From assembly GCA_963580285.1 (NCBI GenBank), contig OY757010.1, positions 68,222,406-68,286,405 of the forward strand: DNA of 64,000 nt, written 5' to 3'. A program made the translations under genes and the position numbers. Source of the stretch: Lucinisca nassula. Taxonomy: Eukaryota > Mollusca > Bivalvia > Lucinida > Lucinidae. Shown here piece after piece: positions 40,001 to 52,100 of this stretch (positions are counted from its first letter, which is position 1; every line of letters starts with the position of its first letter). Under the pieces are notes generated by a model. The model worked only from the letters and a program-made list of their open reading frames with translations. It was not told the origin of the DNA and made no database searches.

Positions 40001-43000
40001 TGTCATCGCTCTAGTGCCTACATTTATTGATGGATTTTAATATAATTTAACACAAATGTTGGGTATGATAATATCTCGAGCAATTTTGACTTTCAGGGTC
40101 CTGGGCTCAATGTCACTGCGGCTATTTGTAGAAAAAACGTTGTCATTGCTCTAGCGTCGTACCATTTGCTGATGGATTTTAATATACAAAATAATGTTGG
40201 GTATGATAATATCTCGTGCAAGTTTGACTTTCAAGGTCCTTGGCTCAAGGTCAAGGTCACTGCGACTATTTTTAGAAAAACTTGCTGGAGGCAGATATAT
40301 CTTTCCATTGCACTCAGCCTTTCATTATCAACCACTCAGCATTCTTATATGACTGAAATGCTGCTCAAAAGGATGTACAATCGCAAGTCATCCATCTACA
40401 TAAGAGTTGCAGATAAATTGGATCAAAGTGAAAGAAGCTAGTCTTGGCAGATTGTCAAAATGATATTTTTTGACAGTTGAGGCGATAGGATCAGATCCAT
40501 TTTCGAACCCGTCTGATATTTTATATGCATGTAAAGGCACCAAGATTGCCTCTGTGTACGAGAGTAAGTTTTCAATAATTTGTATTAAACAGCTTTACCC
40601 AAATAATATAGCTAAACTACCACCCAGGATCTTGGGGTATGGTATCGTACCTGAAGACACTTCCTTTCATGTATTCCGACTTTTGTGCTGCTGATGTTTG
40701 TATGACAGTGCCATCAAGCAAGCTAATCTGTCCACTGACAGGTTATGTTATACTCCATTTTGAAGTACAGTGAGTATACACGGTATACCACTCTTTAACC
40801 TGTTCCGACTATTGCACCTTCGGGGAGCATCCATCGGTTTCACCGAAATTCTTGTTATAATTATTATTAGGCTACAGATGGAATTAAAAAACCCTCTTAC
40901 GCGAATGCGTTAGTCTATTAATGCAATATGAATACTTTTACCTGAAGTTTCAGAAACGTTCACTTCCAAATTTATGATTATCTGTAATGCAAAGATATGT
41001 CAATTAAATGGTTAAGGACAATATGCACATTGAGTTTACAAATAGTAATAGGAGCGTGGAAAACTGTGCATTTGATGAGATGCAGTTTTAGACCATGTTT
41101 GAAATCAGCTACATGCTTATGCAAACAGTTGTTCTTCTTTTAATCCCTGTCTGTAACAGTTGGAAAGCCAGAAGGTTGCTTTTCTCGGTTAACTCTATTT
41201 TAATGTTACGAACAGAAGAAAACTAAAAGCGTGGTTACGGGTGCTGTCTTTAAATCTTACCTCATAAGCGACAGAAGCTTCCGTGGTGCATATTGGTCAA
41301 GCTACTCGCTACTGTAAACCAGGGGTCGCAGGATCGATCCCGGGCTTTTCCAGACTTTCGGATGGGTCTATAAACCAAGTCCTCGTCTCAGAATAACCTT
41401 TGCTGTTGGTGAGACGTAAAACTCAAACACTCACCTCATTAGCAACACTCAAGGACGCGTTAATGCTTAAATGCATGTGAATGAGAATGTTTTTTGCATC
41501 TTATATGGTTCCTAGTTTGCTTCAAGCAAGTATTTTAAAGAATAATTTTGTTTGATCGTCTTCCTGCATTTTGTTTTCAGCTAGCATGCTGTAACGTTAA
41601 TTTGTATATCTGATAGTAATTTACAGAACACATGTAAGGAGAATGGATCCACTTTCATGGGAGGCAACTGCTCCAAAAGTATTTTTGTCTCCCATGATAA
41701 AAGGGGCCAACTCTAAAAGGAAAGAATTTGCTCCCGAAGAGAACAAGTCTGTCCTTTAAGAGTAGACCCCTTTTTATGGAAAATTGACAAAATTATCAAT
41801 CAGTTACCACCAAATACCCACATAATCTGTTACTGTGCTACAGTTGTCTCTAACCAATGGTGTTAATTAAGAGCCATTGAAGATTGACTGTATGTAGGTT
41901 CTAATGGTTATTTCAGTGGTGTTATGCGGGCGAGTGTGTAACGAATAGTAAAGCGCCTTCTGTATCAGGTATACCAACATATTGTTAATTGTTCATTTGC
42001 GCTGGTAAATAAAGATTATTAATATACTTACATTATTAACCGTATACTTTGAACTATTGCATCAATAACCTCTCTTTAATATATCAAATCTTTGTTTGTG
42101 TATATTGGAGCTTAAGGCTCAGTCAATACTATTTAGGTCATCTTTTAGCCGGTCAGCCTGGTTTACCTATCCACATTTTCCTGGGCAGGGTTATACGTAA
42201 GTGGTTAACCAGTACAGTGCATATTCTTTTGCCAGAAACTGACAACTACCCTTCTTGAATCAGCGGGAGGGAGAGAATGACCGTAGAAAAGATTTCATGA
42301 TCAATCTCCACGAAAGAATGCTGCCGACCCCGGGAGGTATCGAACCCGCGTCCTGTTAATCACCAGTCAGACGCGCATCCCACTGAGCTACCGAGGCCGG
42401 CCTTTAATATATAAGATCTTTGTTTGTTTGTTTTGGACTTTAACGGCTCAGTCAACACTATTTAGATCATTTTTCAGCCGGTCAGTTTACATATCCACAC
42501 TTTCCTGGGCAGGCTTCAATGTAAGTGGTTAACCAGTACAGCGCACATTCTTTTGCCAGAAACTGACAACTGCTCATCTTGAATCAGCGGAAGGGAGAGA
42601 ATGGCCGTAGAAAAAATTTCATGATCAATATCCACGAAAGCATGTTGCCGACCCCGGTATGTATCAAACCAGCGTCCTCCTGATCACCAGTCAAACGCGC
42701 AACCGACTGAGCTACCGAGGCCGACAATATATCAGATATATAGATTTATATGAGGTAAACTAAGTTACACAAAGAAGATGTCCAGATAATGTTTAAAAAA
42801 ACCTAAACTACATCTTACTTCGCAACATAAATTTGGCATCACAAACCAACCCAATTATAAATGTCCTAAGACCAGCATCGAAGTCTGTACACCCCCAGTG
42901 CAGTACAAGGGCCAGTGTGTCTCAGCTAGTCTGATGTTTGAGCCGAACTGTGGATAGAGACACCGCAGAAGCTTGAGCATGCCGGTGGACATGGCTATGT

Positions 43001-43211
43001 AACAGTCAGTGCATGAGAGAATCCTGCAGCTCAGGTCAAGGTGGTGAACCGGGGTTCAGCCAAGTAGTTTCCCTTGACTGATGCAGAAAACTATGACCAG
43101 CAGTTTGGCTCAGATGCATTCACAAGCAACCAAGTCTTGTACAGACTGTAGTTACTTGTGAGGAAAACAATTTCTTTAATTTCAGATAGAAATTAATGAA
43201 AACCCAAAAAC

Positions 43212-43242
<31 letters not shown>

Positions 43243-46200
43243 CAGGTTGATTTATATCACAAATGCTGGATAGAGGTTGTGGTAGGGGTGGATGTGGGTT
43301 TATTCTAATTGAAAGAGCTGTTATCAACAAAAACCAGAGCTGGAAACTGATGCTGTCTCTCTGGTCCGGATAAAAAGGGAAGGTGCTGCCTAATTTGCAT
43401 AAAGCATATGTAATATTAGCTGGTTCCTGGGAATCCAGAGGGCAGTGACCTGGTTCTCACTTTTCTCACGAATATTTTTTGCAAGACTTGCAAACCCACA
43501 AACCTCATATAAACCATATTTATTCCCTTGAATAAATAAAACATTTCAGAGGACAAAGCTTGAACTTCAGAGGTAGGCAGAAATCATTTATACCTTCTAA
43601 TTTGTATTGTTTATTGTGAGAGGTCCTTGAGCAGACTTTTAATATAATTGTCGTTCTGACAACTACAATTCCTATCCTTTGGCGCCAGCTCATTTGGTTT
43701 CATGGTTATGGGTATGTTACAGATTTGAAGGCTTTAGTTATTATCCAAAAATACCTAGTTCGGCGCACTTGCTTTCGCTTGTTTTATAATGCGCCCATTA
43801 TACATATAGTTTGAATTTTTAATTATTTGCTAGAGAAACGTCTTTGCCTGAAGTAAAACAATATTATGCTCAACACAAGTGATTTGAGTCTGTAAGTCTT
43901 AATGGTCACAACTTTAAATATACAATTTCATGCCCATATAAGCAGAGAATGTTATTTTTCCTAATCATAAATTTAACATGACAATTATGATTATTGGTAC
44001 TTTAATGCTTACAAATGAGTTGGGCGTGAAACGGTTTCTTTACGTCGGGATCTGGGTTCAGTTATTTGAAAAAAAAAGAAAAAAAAAAAAAAGATCAGCT
44101 CCAGCAGAGAATCACTGAGAAATAAATCGTAGTTTGTGGGTCAGTTGGCAAGAAGAACAAATCACGAGCACGTAACTCGCGTGATTTGCCTGCTTACAAC
44201 TGACCGATAAACTGTGATTTATTACTCAACAATTCACGACCAAACTCATCTATTTTCGATTCTAACACACTGAAACTCGGCAATAATGTTGTTGTTTCCT
44301 TCAACTTCTCCAAAACTTTCGTCCTTATAGGAAAAAATCCCACCATAAGTATTGACTGTAACACATGCATTTCAGTTCGATGCGAGAAAATGACGTTTCA
44401 CCGCCTAACGTCATAGAATATTCGAGTGACCTCATAAAATGCAGCTTTTCCCGTCACGTTTTTTTTTTCTGTGATTTGTTGCATAATAAATCACAGTTCC
44501 TTTTCATTGTCTATATAGACGTGCCGTGTAAGAAATAAAGGATCTAACATGAGTGTTCATGTATTATTGAATTTATTTAACGAGTTGAGGAAAAAGAATA
44601 AAATGTGAGGCTTTGCCGAGCATTTTATCCTTTTTCTTCAACGAGTTTATTAAATTCAATTACATATGAGCACGAATGCAATATTCTATTTTTCATATGG
44701 CACTTAAAACGCATTTTATCTATGATTGTTTTACAAAATTGCCAGTTTTCCGCATTAGTAAACGCGACGTCGTTAAGTCGGTCGTAACGTTACCGATCGT
44801 ATCTAACGAATTAGCATATTTAATCCACTAGTGGATTGTTGAATTTAACACATGGCGTTATTACATTCCCAGACGCGACGTCATATGATAAATATGCGTG
44901 CAGTGTAAGAATTTGCTTTAGAGGATCCTCTTTTGAACATTTATTTGTCGTGCTGTCTGCATTCCAGCGACGTGTCCTGAGGGCGACCAAGAAGGAATTG
45001 TGAAGAATGGCATGACATGTTCAGCTCTGGTCAGTTCAGATCCTTCTCAGTGCACCGGTACCAAAATTCGCTATGCGTGTTGTGCATCATGTGATCTAAA
45101 CAAAAGTAAGATTACGTAGATACTAGAACTATTATTTTACATTAACTATTTTCCTTTACCATTTGATCTTTTCGATGTCGCGCTATTTCGGTATATGATA
45201 TAAAGTAACCAGTTCATCCCAAATTACTTTTATTTATTTTGATAATTACTTTTTGTGCCAGTTCAAAAAAGTCTAAAGCTTAAATTTTTACAAACGTAAA
45301 GCATGAATTTGTACAAATGTACAGTACGTTTAGGAAAAAAGAAATGCCTTTAGCAACAAAGAACGGAAAACATGAAAATGTGAGTCTCGATTTTATCCGC
45401 TCACCGGAGCACGAAGTCTTGCAAAGTTCGTCTGGCGTCGCGTGCATTATTTACGTTGCGTAGATGTTATACGTGACCTCATCAACGCATGATTGACGTG
45501 AAAACGTACATGCAGTCATTTCTGACACACATTAAAAACGTTAAGCTAATTAAAATCTAACAAACAGAGAGTATATGTTATTTTTTATGATACATCGAAT
45601 TCACAAAACAGTGAAAATAAAAATCGTATTTTCAATGTTTGAAATAGTGACAATATCGATTTCGAGTTCACTAAGAAATCTCTATATTTCATTGAAAACG
45701 TGTAAGAAATAGGGACTTTTCTATTTCAGATGCTACTCTCACCTATGCGGCAAACATATCCATCGACCAACAATGTGCCAGTAAAGTAGGAGTAGGCTCC
45801 CATATGTGCAGGGTAAATGAAACGGGCTCGTAGAAAGTAATATCAGATTAAAGTGTATTTTAAGGATAAACACTTCATCTTGGAATAGTAGTATTTTTAA
45901 ATGTTTCTTACTCAACATTTCAAGATGCAATCATATCATCTCAAATTATAGTTAAGAAACTGAAGTAAAATGTATGTTATTTTATATTAAAGTTAAATTT
46001 AGCCGCATTAATATTACGTTAAATATGAGTTTTAACAGTTTTAATTCAGTTTTTACCATTCGTAAATGATCTGCAATAATATTATCTCAGATTATCTCAA
46101 ACCTTGTTTAAAAGAAATATTTAATATATATTTTTTTTAATTTTCCATTAAGAAATCAATTGCACATGTTGCATAAAATTTTCATTTAAATCAAAATGGA

Positions 46201-49124
46201 ATAAGATATCAGAATTTGTGATACACTACTCAGGTTGTGACTTCAAATAACATTTGTACTTTGGACACCGAGAAATTGTATCACCCGAAGACAGCCAACA
46301 ACATGGAACTCCATTTTTGTTTTAGAAAAAACTAAAAATAATTGTTTGCTGCCCATCAAAACTATTTCAAATAATATCTGAGTACAGCAACCCCTTGTTC
46401 AGCGTGTCATCGATGTTCACGAAAGTTTCATAAGTGCATATTCTGGATCTGTTTTCACAAATTGAATATGTGCATTTCTCAGAATTATACTCTTTTACAT
46501 ACATCACTGTTGCAAGGTAAAATATTGGCCATGGTGCCAACTGACAGCATAATTGCTTCACACATATTTACACTTTCATAAAGTGATTGAAGACGAATAA
46601 AGGGAGCTTTATGCTCATTATCTACTATGGAACGCCACAGCTGTCTTATGTTGACCAAATGTAAGCCGTGGTGTCATTATTTCATTACGTGATGTCCGCT
46701 GTTATTTATCTGATGACCATCATTCTTTATCTGATGTCACAACTTCTTTATATGGTTATATATTTTCATTATGTGGTGTGCACTTTTCTTTATATGATAT
46801 GCACTTTTCTTTATATGATGTGCACTTTTCTTTATATCATGTCCATTCATCAGTATATCTTGTCAATTCACATTTATATTATGTCGAACAGTCATTTTAT
46901 GATGTCTTTAATTTCTTATATTCTGTGCGTTCATTGTTTTATGTTGTGAGTTAGCAATTGTATATTGTGACAAATCACCAGGCTTATATGTTGTGCGTTG
47001 ATGCTTATATCCTGTCAGTTTCACATTACCTGGTGTCGAAACTTCATTCCATGGTGTGCAAACTTCATTATGATGATGACTAAACTAGCGACTTTACCAG
47101 GATATTTTGCAGCAGAAAAATTTAGTACAACACCTGGAAAGCGTTTCCCTCATGTGCTAATGTTTTTTTTTTTTTTTTTTTTTTTTGAAAAACAACAAAA
47201 TTGGAGATTTAATGAGGCAAGTAAAAGTATGAAATGAACAGATAGACAAAATTGAATGAATTTCAGTATTCTAGCATCATAGACATGCCTAGCGTTGCAT
47301 AAAAGGGCCAAAGAAATATGAACTCATTTGGCGAAAAGTAGAAACAGAAAGTTAACCAGCCTGTGCCTATGCAAAGTCTGGTCAGGGTCTTTATTTTTTG
47401 TCAAAATACATGCAGCGATCGAGCAGACGACAATTCTTCAGGACTGGGCGACCTCCTAATTCAAGGTACTTAGAGTTTGCAGTTTAATTAACACTTAGCT
47501 ATCTGAAGAATTTTTACATGTGCAAACAAAACCAAGCTGGATTTATTATCTCTCAAAGAACGGATGCAGACTATTATCTGGCCACACCTGTTTGTAACTG
47601 GGAAAACCGTTTTATTTATAAACACACTTCAGATACCTTTTAGCCTTGGTAAAATGGGTTTGCTAAAGTCCTCCGTCTCAGTAGGAGTCTAGGAATTCTG
47701 TTCTATTCTATTTCAAAAGGGAGGTAATAGCGACTGGAGTCCAATCTAGTCTGGTAGTTACCTCCCCTCGCGAGCTTGGGTCATACGTTGCGCAGTTTAT
47801 TTAAAAACGAAATCTACACACGTAGCTGTGCTACTGAAATAAGTTCTGAATAGTTAGATCCTTTGGAAGCAAAGAATACACCAAATAAACGAAAATAGCA
47901 GACTCGGTTTTATTGAGTCTATTCATGACCAGTACTGAAATGTGCCACACCGGCCACGCCCCCTAGCACCGGCTTAAGCAGAACTCTATTTTCAAAATGA
48001 TTCTAAATGAACTCAATGATCCCAAAGGACCAGAAAATATAATCTGCACTATGATGGATGTACGGGGAGACGTTTTACGGCCGCCACACGGCACAGCACC
48101 AGCTGCAGTGAAGATAAATAAGTTCTGAATAGTTAGATCCTTTGGAAGCAAAGAATACACCAAAATAAACGAAAATAGCAGACTCGGTTTTATTGAGTCT
48201 ATTCATGACCAGTACTGAAATGTGCCACACCGGCCACGCCCCCTAGCACCGGCTTAAGCAGAACTCTATTTTCAAAATGATTCTAAATGAACTCAATGAT
48301 CCCAAAGGACCAGAAAATATAATCTGCACTATGATGGATGTACGGGGAGACGTTTTACGGCCGCCACACGGCACAGCACCAGCTGCAGTGAAGATAAATA
48401 AGTTCTGAATAGTTAGATCCTTTGGAAGCAAAGAATACACCAAATAAACGAAAATAGCAGACTCGGTTTTATTGAGTCTATTCATGACCAGTACTGAAAT
48501 GTGCCACACCGGCCACGCCCCCTAGCACCGGCTTAAGCAGAACTCTATTTTCAAAATGATTCTAAATGAACTCAATGATCCCAAAGGACCAGAAAATATA
48601 ATCTGCACTATGATGAAAGCCTATCTTATGCCAGGTGCTAATAGTGAAGAACAACTCATGTTTTCAGGGTATAAATACTTATATTCTTATATAAAGTTTC
48701 TATGAAAACAAAATGTGAACATTGATAGCTTAACTGCTATTGCTCATCCGAGTACGGCCCTGTATCTCTATCTTATTACCTCAGTTGCACATATATGTAT
48801 TGTTAACCCTAAAACTCACGTCTGTTTATATCGTCTGCTACGTATTCGCGCAGTTTAAGTATGCATACAGGCAAACAATGTGGTCCCTGACCAGACTGCC
48901 ATCTGCTCCTTGAGCAACAGCCTGATCTGACTCCACAATATTTACAAGTAACCTACAGACAACAAAGCAGACGACGAGTGTTGTGACTTGCATCCCCAGA
49001 CTAAGGCTGGTTCTTATCTTTATTTATGGCCATAGTTCTTTGTCTACCGTATTCCAAGCAAAAGTGCATTATTGGTTACCTGATAGTGTTAGACAGTAAA
49101 ATTTATGTTTGACCGGTGTTTTCA

Positions 49125-49160
<36 letters not shown>

Positions 49161-49165
49161 GGTGG

Positions 49166-49199
<34 letters not shown>

Positions 49200-52100
49200 T
49201 TGGTATATTGTTTTTGATACGTCGTAACATTTCAGCAACGTGACATCAACGTCGGTAGTACAACGTCACAACGTTTATACAACGTCATATCTACATCGGG
49301 GGTAAAGTCATGCACCGACGTTGATTTGACGAAGCACTAGTGACTCGTGTCTGCTGGGAAGCAAAGAAACTGATCTGACACGTGTTTAATAACTGCATAT
49401 AATTTTGCCTCTTTTTCTATATTTATCACTTATGTTTTAAGAAAGTAAACGGCACTGATAGTCCTACATGTGCAAACTGGTTAACTTTACATAATTTTGC
49501 AGACTCAAGTTAAAATGCCAGTTGATTAATTGTTTCTAAAAATAAAACAGATGTAGGATCGCTGACGAATGGCGTGTTTAGTGGTTTCTAGGGCATGCAG
49601 GGCGGGACTAACACTCTGCAGGTGTTGTAGTAAAAAATTTCTGCTGCAAAATATCCTGGTAAAGTCGCTAGTTTAGTCATCATCATAATGAAGTTTGCAC
49701 ACCATGGAATGAAGTTATGACACCAGGTAATGTTAAACTGACAGGAAATAAGCATCAACGCACAACATATAAGCCTGGTGATTTGTCACAATATACAATT
49801 GCTAACTCACAACATAAAACAATGAACGCACAGAATATAAGAAATTAAAGACATCATAAAATGACTGTTGGACATAATATAAATGCGAACTGACAAGATA
49901 TAATGATGAATGGACATGATATAAAGAAAAGTGCACATCATATAAAGAAAAGTTCACATCATATAAAGAAAAGTGCACACCAGAGAATGAAAATATATCA
50001 CCATATAAAGAAGTTATGACATCAGATAATGGACAATGGACATCAGATAAAGAACAATAGGCATCAGATAAAGAACAGTGGACACCATGTAACGAAATTA
50101 TGACACCATGTCTTACAGTTGGTCAACAAAAGACAGCTGTGGCGTTCCATAATCTACAGTTGCGGCTATTCTCTGATGTACCAATATCTTATCAAAGTAC
50201 CAATAACATAAATACTTAGGTGTCGTTTACTCTTGCAATGGTAACCAGAAAACTTCCATACTCTGAACATAGTAAATACATGGTTAGTGACTTTTAGTCT
50301 AACTGTTGGTTTTCTTTTGCTCCAGCATTTCAGTGGTTTCTCTTTGTCGAGTCCTCACCGTTGTCTCACCTCTGTGGTTCTTTGATTATTTGTGTTCACG
50401 GAGATGTTACACTGATGAGTTAGGAGACCTTCATGCGGACTGAACAAATTATTTGTCCAAATCGCGACGGAAGTAAGGGCGAGGATTGTGGCCACGTAAA
50501 ATCGATTTAAGCCCCCCAGTGGAAATCTTTCCACTGACCGTTCCAAGGCGGTTCTTCTGTGGCGATTTATTTATATTGTTGTTTGTTACTTACTGTGTGT
50601 ATCACTGGTGTCTTTTTATTTTGGATGGCCATATGGCCATTTTGTGGGAAAGTAACTGTCCTTATGGCCTTCCTTTGTTTAGGTTTCCATTATGGTCTGT
50701 TCGCTTAATGTTTGTGTTTCTTTCCCTTTGGTGTCTTTGATGGGTGGAGTAAGTTAATTGTATCGATTCCTGATCTTTGTTTTACTTCTACTTTTAATAA
50801 TAAAATATAATCGGTGAGCCTTAGACAATTTTATAGGGCGCCCCTATAAAATTGTCGCGGCGAACCGATTATATGTTATTATGGCTCCGGTGCCTTCGAG
50901 CGCACACGTGACATACGTGACGACAAGGAGTGCAACGTTTCTAACGTCACCGCGCCACAGAGACGTCTGAAACAACACGGTCGCTCGAATAAAATTTTCT
51001 GTGTGCTTAACATTTTGTCTGAAAATCTGCAAATAAACAGTTTATTTTAGGTTTGCAAATTATTATCGAAATTTAGACCCAACCACAATAACAGTGCGCA
51101 ATTATTCCAACTGACCATTCAAATCAGATAAGCCCAAGCAGGTAAGAATCTAGTTGAAATTTCTGAAAATTTATTATGACAAATATAGCAAAGATAATAA
51201 CTTGCATTTTGGTGGTTTTCTTGCTGACACATGCAAATAAGGTACTTGAAAAGTAGGTCCGTTCTATAAACGGTCACTAGACGTATTATAGGTCAGTAGA
51301 AGGTATTATTATATACCCAGAAGATGTTTCGTTTACTTTGTACAGAAGTTACCGATCAATATTCATAGGTTATTGACTTTATATTGTGAACTATTCGGCA
51401 CGAGTTCATGTGGCGAAGGAGTGCATCTCCGTCATATGAAAGAGTGTCGAATATATCATAATATAAAGTCAATTATCTTTTTATTTTATACCCAACACTT
51501 GAACTGTCTGCCAGAATTCAGGATTGCCTGGCATAGAAATCTGAACGTAAAAACAGATTATACAGATTTAAGTAGTTTGAAATGGAAAATAATATAATGC
51601 AGGTCGTAAGGTGTCTATCTACATGTTGAAAAACAACACCCAATGGCGCCTAAGTGAAGATGACGTTAACGTTAGTGGGTGTTACGTCATTTAAACATTG
51701 GCGTTTCCCACCGCTAGACGCCATTTTTTCCCAAGTGTCCGTTTTATTTCTTTCAAAATACTCCTGATTTCCTGAAAGCAATTATTAAAAATCTAAACAG
51801 ATTTCAGGTAGGTCATATTTGCTAGTATAGCATGCGCTTTATTCACTTTGTCACAGCCTATATTGGTTTTGTTATACCTTCTTACAATCTATACGCACGT
51901 CAAAATTGCTGCCGATTCTTTGTATCAAAATGGGCAAATTTGAAAGCAGTTCTATTGTGAACGCGACTTCTTATCTACGGGCAATATGAACTTGACTACG
52001 GGCCATATGGAAATATATTGACAGGTAACTTCTGTACAAAGTAAACGGAACGTTTTCTGTGTGTAATTTTCCATATTGCCCGTAGTCAAGTTCATATTGC

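Larger units (their letters stand above)
46626..50151. mobile_element. 3.5-kb DNA transposon with ~0.5-kb terminal inverted repeats carrying minisatellites
   Basis: It begins TATGGAACGCCACAGCTGTC and ends with the exact complement. It is flanked by ATCTAC at 46620-46625 and 50152-50157, a candidate 6-bp target duplication. The inverted repeats (46626 to about 47145; about 49615-50151) consist largely of ~20-bp units such as TTTATATGATGTGCACTTTT, and end inward in GACTAAACTAGCGACTTTAC and TACAACACCTG. The interior holds a ~280-bp satellite, microsatellites and no transposase. I cannot assign a superfamily. Confidence 0.82.

Noticed and set aside
46668..46949. Tyr/Met-rich frame resembling a membrane protein
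   Set aside because: It follows the ~20-bp minisatellite of a transposon inverted repeat; hydrophobicity is a by-product of the ATAT/TTC-rich unit.
48243..48509. Minus-strand frame repeated in the 280-bp satellite
   Set aside because: It recurs once per satellite unit with no splice or start support and is interrupted in the diverged copies at 54065.
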